This document shows positions 51,801 through 59,226 of a stretch of 64,000 nucleotides of DNA, piece by piece (the first letter of the stretch is position 1; the number at the start of each line of letters is the position of its first letter). The notes beneath the pieces were generated by a model. It searched no databases. It worked only from the letters and a program-made list of their open reading frames with translations, and was not told the DNA's origin. The DNA is taken from contig NZ_FNJH01000004.1 of the NCBI RefSeq assembly GCF_900103225.1, forward strand, positions 124,001 through 188,000, written 5' to 3'. This stretch comes from Pseudomonas congelans. GTDB taxonomy: Bacteria > Pseudomonadota > Gammaproteobacteria > Pseudomonadales > Pseudomonadaceae. Made by a program: the position numbers and the translations under genes.

Positions 51801-52004
51801 TTACAGGAGGGTGAAGGCGACCTGCAAACCATCGTCCATCGCGCACGCGACACCTGGATTCACCACACACCGGTGCTGCGCAATGCCGAAGGCAAGCTGT
51901 ACATCGAACGTCTGCGCTGGCCGAGTATCCACCTCAAGCCCTTCGACGACATCGATGCACTGGTGGCGGCACTCGAAGCGATGAACCTCAAACGCGCTAC
52001 CTGA
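45888..52004 (+). CDS. Very large toxin-like protein with duplicated C-terminal effector domain
   Basis: 2038 residues with no signal peptide. Residues about 1-990 are soluble and resemble the DUF6543 region of dermonecrotic-toxin-type proteins. A hydrophobic stretch at about 995-1070 (EIIATALTLPFPPASFAVG and later helices) could insert in membranes. At about 1190-1260 is a conserved INGKHYIQLSDRAF module. The end holds two related copies of one domain, about 1281-1545 and 1654-1910. The second has VIGESHSS (GxxH at 1744-1747) and VGNSHSN (1884-1887); the first has SEAPKS and LDQKLA at those places. The pattern recalls TIKI/ChaN-like hydrolases and the C2 domain of Pasteurella toxin, but this is inference. 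Secretion route is unknown. Confidence 0.8.
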   Translation: MTQTPPLNFNLSTLTPVPVTPVDTWPGASASLKRLDELRTLLARELDALPRPGEALLSALEGTDVSERELEIFSLLQQIDDYWSAPGETGESRRDRLVAALQRALHDEARVRIHERDLDSGYLACLPESPDQAQDSALACSTVRVQLHDDEQIEMAGVLVISEGQGRTLLMLPGLGITGFATQAMMITSLAQWLNTPGLRDALLSNAERQHQDRLAEILQDADLYLEPFTAADVHLQPVTTAPFIHAFDRLLNKQRNDIRYACEQPGMADRLKRQSLIQQAIDMPGLLGPAAMLELRELTNRQRQYQRDLPEWMKIASAADLQTYALHLQHYDAAHAAMLSVLGSAASPERFADMQLRTRLANDLGHDLDPRALIIDTRRTLPSTSETYRVTLPLTELALYGLHPGDETAGSDFLEQTLITLDGQPLDAAYSALSPAYLARVIDELDLRAVFGTFQRDAYQQEHNQQMLRALARTRLTTLGWAAKMQGHIQPDDFAIVAALTNKAADAPDPTLRVQQIKLNDRNVMARLLVFRKQDAQVRAQRLVMVAVEAPGQQYFKAFDTETHLLHELIGWTASPVMTAWLLDQVEVAARPELAAQLAALREKPQPAKNFLQFIDHPDCETALRSFTDEQTRVLLSEQARHTPDWYLRASRAQRRELMALEHAIDGALGNYKAQPHTGVQSFKDYLHQRASQQIGKLLGVPAGTVDPDLVVITSERETLTYTDMLLKGYDDSIDPLRTSAATDATFSGPPGIDLSALSPAAVAGSVRGQWLADEYIALIRNTLLNSENDGYAYRRQCSVMITQLQMKAAALRSLLKGHVEAAQYVWLKQSLDNAHLSDLASREQYPLYPLQVHVDKPLIASGLTDVDQLVIPSPLLTHIETVQGCLIILPTQIRHAALLYTPQAPDGIEFRLFSDFVNSLNSEGMIDYYKDRCRIKARRTLSFFLRDMQRGNANKPPVIPRAFISDFADTCFNRPLERRLRDVEETTTGRHDMLAKLIWVSVEIIATALTLPFPPASFAVGSLISLHDSSQALAALSAGDRERATSYMLSALLNGLGAGSDLLVGLKGLGVLHQLENSQHSTPVLRSLQRQPSLPRYEDLYPVELQEQVFLLGKPNVHGHAAVFQASHVASAPPLATGQFAARETGGAWQPLFPLPPAAKRVPSGLRIDLAVDISLDNVPRIADGHAKGVQAINGKHYIQLSDRAFEVQYDAHLRYWQIIDPANPFAFFGKQPVRLNDQDQWLLVERQRLRGGGLDAPGTYRPLPEEASASSLNTLGDYEMPGDMRAHLDIVINKEVFDPTGAGLEVYFETYFTEVRQTFTARREKLYQDALAFFAGFTPLPRPNLPAYGLPGSVDTLIKHIFSHSNGLVFSEAPKSVASKRLLLLNMPLLAEQRVEVLYIEHLLTDKHLRKLARYRQLGKKSRSGSRELKYYLQETNRGALNNASSEYDYYHLIKTAHRYGIEVRPFSSSISYPFIGHTVLAAADDPTSAMKMSNFFGHNVMNQDIEPASARRWVALLDQKLATTHDQVPGIAEMQGAVSVHVQDIPAGRPTRIRQGASGAPENTPTHCDFTIAFADPALPAGPLPPATALDNLLIRELGDPAAITEGERWAGEYGFVLDENDTWLRVEPDDWSADRAMTAIQQSLTDATYEMPLDTRTTLHRLANFEKKGLDMEYFFDDIELDTVRNTFDLRRKNLQQDAARISATQLPPRPTLPAIEPQTSTAGLLETLYRHTEGLVIGESHSSIASKKLIIDNLPLLSQQNVKTLYMEHLLSDLHQADLDRFLETGQMSKTLLHDLKTLDRGHHTDPDGVYTFERLIIRARQQGLEIRAIDCASSYHLKGLAEEEPLTRQQMMNYFASRTIRRHQDVMGSHKWIALVGNSHSNTYQGVVPGIAELEGGIGLRVVDVAPGHSKGITLDPGELVSGRIATKKVYIKADYRVEMEVLRAQSARLPSTEKRLSRPGMFLLQEGEGDLQTIVHRARDTWIHHTPVLRNAEGKLYIERLRWPSIHLKPFDDIDALVAALEAMNLKRAT

Positions 52005-52010
52005 GGATGC

Positions 52011-52046
52011 GGACGCTCTGCGTCACACAGAGAACGTAGAGCGTCC
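52011..52046. repeat. Palindromic hairpin downstream of the toxin gene
   Basis: GGACGCTCT (52011-52019) pairs perfectly with AGAGCGTCC (52038-52046). The arm is the same as the GGACGCTCTGCGTCC core of the type A repeat at 11788-12145, so this is a partial copy of that family. It starts 7 bases after the toxin stop codon and, lacking a T-run, may still act as a stop or stability element between convergent genes. Confidence 0.75.
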
Positions 52047-52113
52047 AGAACCGAATGACGAGAGTCTGCACCTACCGATGAGCGATCCGCGCTGGCAAGA
52101 GAGTCAGCTGGGC

Positions 52114-53559
52114 TCAGTCTGTCGCGAGCTTCGGCAAGCGCTGTTCCAGCAACTGGTGCAGCGCGCTCTGCGCGGGCCAGTTGCGCATGAAGCGGGCCCG
52201 GTCCCGGGCGTAGGCCGCCGCGAATGACGATTGCGAACTGTGCTGCTGCATGGCGTCCAGGTCGATCATCGCCCAGCGATCCACATGCCAGAACAGGTTA
52301 TGCCCCTTGAAATCACCGTGGCTGATGCGCGCCTGGATAAGCTGCGCGAAAAGCCGATCCAGCGCCAGCAGTTCGACCTCTGGCGCATCACCGCTTTCCA
52401 CATACGCAGCAAAGCGTTCGATGATGTCCGGTCCGTCGATGAATTCGGTGACCAGCCAGGCCTTGCTGCGCAAACCGAGAAAGCGCTTTTCCTGCACTGC
52501 CAGCGGTTTGGGTGTCGCGATGCCGAGGAACATCAACCGGTTGCCTTCACGCCACGAATGCCAGGCCCTGCTGGGGCGCCAGAAACGCTTGAGCCAGTGG
52601 CTGAAGTTCTTGATGTTGTAGCGCTTGATGACCAGCGTACGACCGCTGACTTCGACACGACCGACACTCGCAGCGCCCCCGGTCTTGTACAGGTGGCCCT
52701 TGTCGAGCAAGGCATCCGCCTGACTCAGCACCGGCAGCATCGCAGGCTCTTCTTCACGACGGATGGCGCGGAATACCGAAGCGCTGTCCTCGACGCTGAA
52801 CAGACTGCAGTCGCGCACGGTCTTGCTCATGAAATCCTTTAACCGCCAGCTGCGAACCTTGTCGATCTGCTTTTGCAGCGCTTCCATCGGCAAACCATGT
52901 TCGGCATTGCTCAACAGGTAATAAACCAGCAGCTCTTCAGTGAAAGGTTCGAAAGACCTGGGCAACTGGGCAAAGAACACGCCGAGGTTTTCCAGCACCT
53001 TTTGCCGGGACAACGGCGTACCAGCCTGCTCAGCGCGAATGCCGGCGCCATCGATCAGGTACAGCTGCCCGTTGTGGCGCAGCAGGTTGTCCAGGTGCAG
53101 GTCTTCCTGCCACAGGCCTTTTGCGTGCTGCCGGGCAATAGCCGATAGCGCCTCGCCGAGCACCGCTTGCTGCTCGTCTGCCAGCGGTGGCAGGTGCTGA
53201 ACGGCGTTCCAGGCATCGCCCAGGCTTGAGGCCTGCTCCAGAAACTCGAACAACAGCCAGCCACCCTCGCCGTCCTGCAGACCGTCGGCCAGCAGCAGCG
53301 GTGTGGTCAGGCCTTGCTCGGCAAGCAGCCTTACTCCGGCCAGCTCACGCTGAAAGTGCCGGGCCGCCTTGTCGCCCACCAGCAGTTTTGCCAGCACCGG
53401 CCGGCCTCGCCAGACACCGGCCCCGACATAACGCTGCCCCGGCAACACACGCAGCAGGGTCAGCAATTGCAGTTCAGCCGATCCGGCAGCGTCGGCCAGC
53501 GTCAGGCTCATCGGCAACTCGGGGGTACGTCCGGCGGTCTTGAGTTCAGACAGGCGCAT
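52114..53559 (-). CDS. Two-domain LPS kinase of the InaA/WaaP type
   Basis: 481 residues from ATG 53559, which overlaps the upstream stop (TGATG). Two kinase-like domains stand in tandem: the first with catalytic loop QEDLHLDNLL and LIDGAG (about residues 154-174), the second with ISHGDFKGHNLF and MIDLDAM (about residues 424-450). Both keep the catalytic Asp. It corresponds by position to PA5006 and probably phosphorylates inner-core heptose. It is the last gene of the leftward LPS operon. Confidence 0.82.
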   Translation of the reverse strand: MRLSELKTAGRTPELPMSLTLADAAGSAELQLLTLLRVLPGQRYVGAGVWRGRPVLAKLLVGDKAARHFQRELAGVRLLAEQGLTTPLLLADGLQDGEGGWLLFEFLEQASSLGDAWNAVQHLPPLADEQQAVLGEALSAIARQHAKGLWQEDLHLDNLLRHNGQLYLIDGAGIRAEQAGTPLSRQKVLENLGVFFAQLPRSFEPFTEELLVYYLLSNAEHGLPMEALQKQIDKVRSWRLKDFMSKTVRDCSLFSVEDSASVFRAIRREEEPAMLPVLSQADALLDKGHLYKTGGAASVGRVEVSGRTLVIKRYNIKNFSHWLKRFWRPSRAWHSWREGNRLMFLGIATPKPLAVQEKRFLGLRSKAWLVTEFIDGPDIIERFAAYVESGDAPEVELLALDRLFAQLIQARISHGDFKGHNLFWHVDRWAMIDLDAMQQHSSQSSFAAAYARDRARFMRNWPAQSALHQLLEQRLPKLATD

Positions 53560-54338
53560 CAACGGGTCTCTTTATCATCGCGGTGTTGAAGGTCTCGTTT
53601 GTGAGCGCCGCGCTTGCCCAGACGCGCACTCCAGGCGTCGACCAGCAGGCTGTTCGGCGTGGCTTGCAGATAAGCCGCCAACAGCTCACGCCGATCCGTC
53701 TCATTCCACATAGGCGCACGGCGCAGCAGCGGTTCGAGGTCGCGGGCAAGGTCACGCTTGCCAAAGATCACCGGGCGGGTTTTTTCCAGGTCGATCAGTT
53801 GCGCCTTATACGCCGTACCGGCGGCCTGAAGAAAAATATGCTTGGGATAGAAGCAGCCATGCACCTGTCCGGCGCCGTGCAGCGTGCGCGCCAGCTGGCC
53901 GCAGGCGTGCAGTATTGCCTGACGCTGAGCGGCCTCCATGTGGTCCCACTGCTGCAACAGTTCGTCGAGATCGGTCCAGCCGTCCAGCGCACGCGTCATC
54001 AGGATCGCCCGACGCTCGCCGCCGACCTTGCGCTCACCGTAGAACACCGCCTGCAGCGCCGGAATCCCCAGCTTGCGATAGCGACTGATGTTACGAAACT
54101 CGCGCGAGAACGACGGTTCGCCAAACGGGTGATGCAACGTATGAGTCAGGTAATTGCTCTGGCGCTTGAGGTAAAACCCCTGACCGTCCAGGTCGAGGCG
54201 GAACACACTGCTCCAGCCGCCGCGTCCGGTATTGGGTTCATCGACCGCATCGAGTCTGATGTTCCAAAGCGATTCAAAATCAGCCAGGTTGTGACGCGCC
54301 AGTAAAGGCTGGTCGGCGCTGGCAATAAAAACGCTCAT
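53559..54338 (-). CDS. InaA/LPS-kinase homologue with altered catalytic loop
   Basis: 259 residues. The kinase-like fold is recognisable: a nucleotide-binding strand (GFYLKRQ), a helix ALHACG-like LHACGQLARTLH, then GQVHGCFYPKHIFLQ where the catalytic loop should be, and QLIDLEKTR as the metal-binding loop. In WaaP the loop reads HRDCYICHF; here the Asp position is Cys (HGCFYPKHI). Either another residue acts as base, or this is a pseudokinase with a structural role. It overlaps both neighbours by 4 bases or fewer. Confidence 0.8.
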   Translation of the reverse strand: MSVFIASADQPLLARHNLADFESLWNIRLDAVDEPNTGRGGWSSVFRLDLDGQGFYLKRQSNYLTHTLHHPFGEPSFSREFRNISRYRKLGIPALQAVFYGERKVGGERRAILMTRALDGWTDLDELLQQWDHMEAAQRQAILHACGQLARTLHGAGQVHGCFYPKHIFLQAAGTAYKAQLIDLEKTRPVIFGKRDLARDLEPLLRRAPMWNETDRRELLAAYLQATPNSLLVDAWSARLGKRGAHKRDLQHRDDKETR

Positions 54339-55069
54339 TCACGGCCCTCGAAAAAGCTGACGATATGTCGAATACGTTTTTTGTCGGAGGCGTTCAAACG
54401 CGTTCGCTGGCGGTATTGCAGGTAGAAGCGCAGACGCTGGGTGGCCGACAAGTGATACTTGGCGACCTTGTCCAGGCAGGCCAGATCCTTGGTGATCCGG
54501 TAGCGCAGCATGAAGCTCCACCAGAATGCGCCATTGGGGCAGTCGATGAAAAAAAGCCTGCCTTCGTTATCGACCAGCAGGTTGCGCCATTTCAAATCGT
54601 TATGTGTGAAATGGTTGTCGTGCATGATCCGTGTAAAGGTAGCCAACTGGCGGCTGAGCGCGTCGACCCAGTGGCGGTCGGCCAGTCGCGGGTCCTTGCG
54701 TTGCGCCAGCGCCGACAAGTCTTCAGTGTTCGGCAAGCCACGCGTGATCAGTGCGCCACGATCATACGCCGCGCCATTGCGCTCGAGCCCCCAGGCCACG
54801 ACCTCTGCGGTGGGGATGCCCCATTTGGCGAAGCGCTTGAGGTTCTGCCATTCGGACTTGACCCTCGGCTTGCCCATGTAGCGACGCAGGCCCTTGCCCG
54901 CGCCCACGTAGCGTTTGACGTAGTAGTAAACTCCGCCGCGCTCGACGCGGATGACGTCGGACAGCGGGTCGCGGGTCAACTGCTGCCCTTGCAGGGCGAA
55001 CACGGCATCCAGGCTACCGAATTCCTGCTCCAGGAAGGCGTACTCGGGCTCGAGCTTCCAGCCCGCCAT
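54335..55069 (-). CDS. LPS kinase of the InaA/WaaP type
   Basis: 244 residues. The kinase-like fold has YYYVKRYVGAGKGLRRY in the nucleotide-binding lobe, catalytic loop HFTHNDLKWRNLL (Asp about residue 158) and LFFIDCPNGAFW as the metal-binding loop. It corresponds by position to PA5008 and probably phosphorylates an inner-core heptose. It overlaps the preceding waaP stop by one base and the next gene by 4 bases, so it is within the waaF operon. Confidence 0.87.
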   Translation of the reverse strand: MAGWKLEPEYAFLEQEFGSLDAVFALQGQQLTRDPLSDVIRVERGGVYYYVKRYVGAGKGLRRYMGKPRVKSEWQNLKRFAKWGIPTAEVVAWGLERNGAAYDRGALITRGLPNTEDLSALAQRKDPRLADRHWVDALSRQLATFTRIMHDNHFTHNDLKWRNLLVDNEGRLFFIDCPNGAFWWSFMLRYRITKDLACLDKVAKYHLSATQRLRFYLQYRQRTRLNASDKKRIRHIVSFFEGRE

Positions 55070-55875
55070 CAGAGTGCGTCTCCGTAGCGCACTTTGCGCT
55101 GGTACAACTTGTCGGCTTTTTTATCCAGCCAGGTCAGTAATGCCGCTTCCTTGAGGAGGATTTCGCGCAACGGCTTCTGGAAATAGCCTTGGAGAAAACG
55201 CAGCTTGTCGCGACGGGTCAGGCCAATGTCCAGCGCCGAAAAATACAACGCGGCCAGGTCCTTGTTGCGCCAGCGCGGCGTGATCGCACGGCGGGTCTGG
55301 GCACGGTGCAGGTCAATGACCGACAGTTTGAAATCGTCAGCGGTCACCGGCTTGTCGGTGTGCAGCAGAAAATGGCAGATGTAGCAGTCGCGATGATTGA
55401 CGCCTGCGCGGTGCATCATGCCGACCAGGCGGGCGACTTCGGCAATGAAGGCTCTTTTCAGACGCGGCTCGGGCGGCTCGTTACGCCAGTTGAGGCTGAC
55501 GTCTTCGAGGCTGGTGGTCGGTGCCAGTTCTTCGGTGACGATGAACGAGTGCTGCGCGGCAGGGTTGCTGCCACGTTCACCATAGGCCACGGCGGTCATG
55601 GTCGGAACACCGACTTCGTGCAGACGCTCGATGGCGTCCCATTCCTTGCCCGCGCCCAGCACCGGTAGCTTGGCGGTCGCCAGGTTCTTGGCGATCTCGC
55701 CCCAGCCGATACCGCGGTGGATCTTGACGAAGTAACCGCGCCCGTCGACCTCGGTGCGCAGCGTGCGGCGCCCTTCCAGTTCGCGGTAGACCTCACCGCT
55801 CAGGCCTTCGACCTCGACGAACGCATCGCGCCCCGCCCACAGGCTCTTGAACGGCTCAGCAAGGAACAGCTTCAT
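55069..55875 (-). CDS. waaP: Lipopolysaccharide heptose I kinase WaaP
   Basis: 268 residues, the normal WaaP (RfaP) length. Visible family features are the opening FKSLWAGRDAFVEVEGLSG, the catalytic loop NHRDCYICHFL (Asp about residue 163) and VIDLHRAQ as metal-binding loop. WaaP phosphorylates O-4 of the first heptose of the core and is essential in P. aeruginosa. It shares one base with the waaG stop and the next kinase start, so these genes are translationally coupled. Confidence 0.96.
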   Translation of the reverse strand: MKLFLAEPFKSLWAGRDAFVEVEGLSGEVYRELEGRRTLRTEVDGRGYFVKIHRGIGWGEIAKNLATAKLPVLGAGKEWDAIERLHEVGVPTMTAVAYGERGSNPAAQHSFIVTEELAPTTSLEDVSLNWRNEPPEPRLKRAFIAEVARLVGMMHRAGVNHRDCYICHFLLHTDKPVTADDFKLSVIDLHRAQTRRAITPRWRNKDLAALYFSALDIGLTRRDKLRFLQGYFQKPLREILLKEAALLTWLDKKADKLYQRKVRYGDAL

Positions 55876-56996
55876 CAGTAGTGCTCCGCCAGAATCACGT
55901 CCGCAGCGTGTTGCGGCATGCTGTAAAGGTCTGCCGTGTCGGCAAAGGTCAGGCCATTGCTCGACCAGGCACTGCGTGCGGCATCGTCCTGAAGCATCTC
56001 CGACAGGTAGCGATTGAGCTGCGCCTGCTCGAACGGCTCATCCAGCACCCGCCCGCAATCGGCCTCGGCAATATAGTGAGCGTAACCACAGACCGCGCTG
56101 ACCAGCACCGGCAAACCGGCAACCAGCGCTTCGAGCAGCACGGTCCCGGTGTTTTCGTTGTAAGCCGGATGAATCAGCAGGTCGGCACCCAGCAGAAAAC
56201 GCGGAATATCGCTGCGCCCTTTCATGAAGGTCACCTGATCACCCAGGCCGAGCGACGCGCTCTGCAATTGGAATACTTTGGGGTCGTCCTGACCGATTAC
56301 AAACAGTCGCGTGCGCTTCTTCAGCTCGGCGGGCAGAGCCGCGAGCGCCTTCAGGCTGCGATCCACGCCCTTGGTCTTGAAACCGGAGCCGATCTGCACC
56401 AATAACAGGTCATCGTCGGCAAGGCCGAATTCCATGCGAAAGCCTGCACGGATCTCAGGCGCATCCGGCGGCGCGCGGCGATCCTGGGAAATCCCCGGCG
56501 GCAGCAAATGAAAGCGCGACGGCGGGGTGTCGTAATGCTTGATGAACAGCGGCTGCTGCACCTCGGAAATCATCAACACCTGGGTTTTCGAGTCCCTGGC
56601 GAACACCGCGCGCTCGTAGTCGGCAAAGTGGCGATAACGGCCCCACTTGCGATACAGCGGGCTGCGCAGGTTCTGCGCCTTGTCCTCGAAGCAGCCGTCG
56701 GCGGCGTAATACACATCCAGACCGGGCATCTTGTTGAACCCGATCAGGCGGTCCACCGGACGTTTGGCCAGGTCCGCCTCCATCCATGCGCTGAGCTTTT
56801 CGTTGCGTCGATGATTGAAGAACGCCTTGACCGGCGCGACCAGCACCTCGAAACCGGGCGGCACATCGCCTTCCCAGATCAGGGTATAGACGCGGATCTG
56901 ATGACCGCGCTGCTGACACTCCAGCGCGATGCGCATGAAGTCGCGTTGCAGGCCACCGAACGGGAAGTATTTGTAGAGTACAAAAGCCAGTTGCAT
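55875..56996 (-). CDS. waaG: LPS core glycosyltransferase WaaG
   Basis: 373 residues from ATG 56996 (MQLAFVLYKYFPFGGLQRDF), a diagnostic WaaG start; the frame continues 28 codons upstream only within waaC. The GT-B family 4 donor-site pattern is HPAYNENTGTVLLEALVAGLP. In E. coli WaaG adds the first outer-core glucose; in Pseudomonas the equivalent acts on galactosamine, so the exact sugar here is not sure. It overlaps the waaC stop by one base (TGATG). Confidence 0.96.
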   Translation of the reverse strand: MQLAFVLYKYFPFGGLQRDFMRIALECQQRGHQIRVYTLIWEGDVPPGFEVLVAPVKAFFNHRRNEKLSAWMEADLAKRPVDRLIGFNKMPGLDVYYAADGCFEDKAQNLRSPLYRKWGRYRHFADYERAVFARDSKTQVLMISEVQQPLFIKHYDTPPSRFHLLPPGISQDRRAPPDAPEIRAGFRMEFGLADDDLLLVQIGSGFKTKGVDRSLKALAALPAELKKRTRLFVIGQDDPKVFQLQSASLGLGDQVTFMKGRSDIPRFLLGADLLIHPAYNENTGTVLLEALVAGLPVLVSAVCGYAHYIAEADCGRVLDEPFEQAQLNRYLSEMLQDDAARSAWSSNGLTFADTADLYSMPQHAADVILAEHY

Positions 56997-58060
56997 CAGC
57001 CAGGTTCCTTTGCCAGCAACAGCGCGCCCAATTGGCTCGCTACTCGCTCGGGATTCAAGCGAGTGAAGCACATCGGCCACTCGCGTTTAAGGTCGAACCG
57101 GCGCTGATCGTCGGCGGTCGGTTGGTACGTGCATTTCTTTTGCAGGCACGGCGTGCAGCCCGGGTAGTCGCTGGCCAGATGCACCTGCGACTTGCCGTAA
57201 GCTCCGGTCAGGCCCGGATTGGTCGGGCCGAACAGGGAAATGGTCGGCACATCCAGTGCGGCGGCCAGGTGCCCGATGCCGGTGTCGACCGCGACACATG
57301 CCTGTGCGCTGGCCAGCACCCGCGCTACCCCTGCCAGATTCAGCTTTGGCAGCACGTGCGCATTGCTCAGACCGTCGGTAATACGCTCGGCGCGAGCCTT
57401 CTCTGCCGGATTGCCCCACGGCAACTGCACCTGCAGACCGCGCGCAGCCATCAATTCGGCGAGTTGTCGCCAGTACAGCTCGGGCCAGTGTTTGGTGTCC
57501 CAGGTCGTGCCATGCAGGAACAGCACGAACGGGGCCTGCAAACTGTCATTCAGGGTCGCCAGCGGCTTGAGACCGTAATCGCCCATGCCGGATGGCTGTG
57601 GATAACCGAGTGCCTGAGCGAACAACTGACGCAGCCGCTCGACCGCATGCTGCCCGCGTGCCACTGGAAAAGCACGATCATAAAAGCGACTGGCGACCGG
57701 CTCGCGTGCCGAATCCCGATCCAGACCGGCCACCGGTGCATCGACATAGCGTGTCAGCCAGGCACTTTTGAACAGGCCCTGCGCATCGATCACCAGATCA
57801 TAGCGCTGTTCGCGCACCTGCTGTTTGAAGCGCTGCCACTCGCCGGATTTGAAGGTCTGCCAGAGGTGCTTGCGCCAGCGGCGAATCGCCACCGGGATCA
57901 CTCTGTCGACCGCAGGATGCCAGGCGGGAATTTCCGCGAAGCCTTCCTCGACCACCCAGTCAAAGCGAATGCCGGGCAGCGCACGCGCCGCATCGGTCAG
58001 CGCGGGCAAGGCATGAATCACATCACCCAGTGAAGAGGTCTTGATCAGCAGTACCCGCAA
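56996..58060 (-). CDS. waaC: Lipopolysaccharide heptosyltransferase I WaaC
   Basis: 354 residues, family GT9. The start MRVLLIKTSSLGDVIHALPAL is typical of WaaC, and the ADP-heptose site appears as FLHGTTWDTKHWP and VDTGIGHLAAALDVPTISLFG. It adds the first L-glycero-D-manno-heptose to Kdo using ADP-heptose made through HldE, encoded within this window. It starts 2 bases after the waaF stop. Confidence 0.97.
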   Translation of the reverse strand: MRVLLIKTSSLGDVIHALPALTDAARALPGIRFDWVVEEGFAEIPAWHPAVDRVIPVAIRRWRKHLWQTFKSGEWQRFKQQVREQRYDLVIDAQGLFKSAWLTRYVDAPVAGLDRDSAREPVASRFYDRAFPVARGQHAVERLRQLFAQALGYPQPSGMGDYGLKPLATLNDSLQAPFVLFLHGTTWDTKHWPELYWRQLAELMAARGLQVQLPWGNPAEKARAERITDGLSNAHVLPKLNLAGVARVLASAQACVAVDTGIGHLAAALDVPTISLFGPTNPGLTGAYGKSQVHLASDYPGCTPCLQKKCTYQPTADDQRRFDLKREWPMCFTRLNPERVASQLGALLLAKEPG

Positions 58061-58062
58061 AA

Positions 58063-59097
58063 TCAGGCAACCTCCACCGGCGTGCTACTCAGGCGGCTCA
58101 GCGCCTGAGTCACGGCGTCCGGCTCAAGCAGACGCATGCAGTTGTAATGGCCGAAACGGCAAGTACGCTCAAAGCACGGACTACACTCGATGCCGAGTCG
58201 CACCACCTCGACTTCATCGGCCAGCGGCGGCGTGAAGCCCGGCGAGGTCGACCCGTAGACCGCCACCAGCGGACGGTTCAGCGCCGCGGCCACATGCATC
58301 AGGCCGGAGTCGTTGGACACGACGGCATCGGCGCACGACAGCAGGTCAATGGCTTCGGCCAGCGAGGTCTCGCCACTGAGGTTGACGGACTCCTCGCGCA
58401 GGCCGGGAATCAGCTCCTGACGAATGCTCTCACCGACCGGGTGATCCTTTTTCGAGCCAAACAGCCAGACCTGCCAGCCTTCGCGAATGCTCGCGTCAGC
58501 AACCTGTGCGTAATGCTCGGCGGGCCAGCGCTTGGACTCGCCGAACTCCGCGCCGGGGCACAGCGCCAATACCGGACGATCCAGAGTGAGGCCGAATTTG
58601 CTCAGTGCCGCATCGCGCGTGGTCGGGTCGATGCGCAGGCTTGGCCGCGGGTAAGGACGCGGCAACTCGACGCCCTTGTCGAAGGCCAGGGCCATGAAAC
58701 GCTCGATCATCAGCGGGTAGCGCTGCTTGTCGAGGGTTCGCACGTCATTGAGCAGGCCGTAGCGAAACTCGCCGCGCCAGCCGGTACGTTTCGGGATACC
58801 GGCGAAAAACGGCACCAGCGCGGATTTCAGCGAGTTGGGCAGCAGGATAGCCTGATCGTATTGGCAAGCCAGGGACTTGCCGATCCGGCGACGGGTCGCC
58901 AGTTCCAGGGCTCCGTGCCCCAGCGGAAAACTGAGCGCAGCACGAACCTCCGGCATGCGCTCCAGTATCGGACGGCTCCATTCAGGGGCCAGCACGTCGA
59001 TTTCGCACTCGGGATGACGCTGTTTCAGACACTGGAACAGCGTTTGTGCCATCACCATGTCACCGACCCAGCTAGGCCCAACGATCAGAATTTTCAT
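58063..59097 (-). CDS. waaF: Lipopolysaccharide heptosyltransferase II WaaF
   Basis: 344 residues, family GT9. The N-terminal ILIVGPSWVGDMVMAQTLF and the VVSNDSGLMHVAAALNRPLVAVYG (split here as VVSNDSGLMHVAAAL) segment match heptosyltransferase II, which adds the second heptose to the LPS inner core. It is the first gene of the leftward operon that continues through waaC, waaG and the kinases. Its promoter should lie in 59098-59226; I recognise no clear sigma-70 elements there. Confidence 0.97.
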   Translation of the reverse strand: MKILIVGPSWVGDMVMAQTLFQCLKQRHPECEIDVLAPEWSRPILERMPEVRAALSFPLGHGALELATRRRIGKSLACQYDQAILLPNSLKSALVPFFAGIPKRTGWRGEFRYGLLNDVRTLDKQRYPLMIERFMALAFDKGVELPRPYPRPSLRIDPTTRDAALSKFGLTLDRPVLALCPGAEFGESKRWPAEHYAQVADASIREGWQVWLFGSKKDHPVGESIRQELIPGLREESVNLSGETSLAEAIDLLSCADAVVSNDSGLMHVAAALNRPLVAVYGSTSPGFTPPLADEVEVVRLGIECSPCFERTCRFGHYNCMRLLEPDAVTQALSRLSSTPVEVA

Positions 59098-59226
59098 GTT
59101 CTATCCAAAAACGACCAGAAACGATCAGGGAGGCCGATCAGACTGCGTGACGTTCCCACACAACCTGTCGCCTCCCTGTCATAGCTTTATAGAGTGTTGC
59201 AGCGGAATGTGGCGTTGCCGTGAGGC

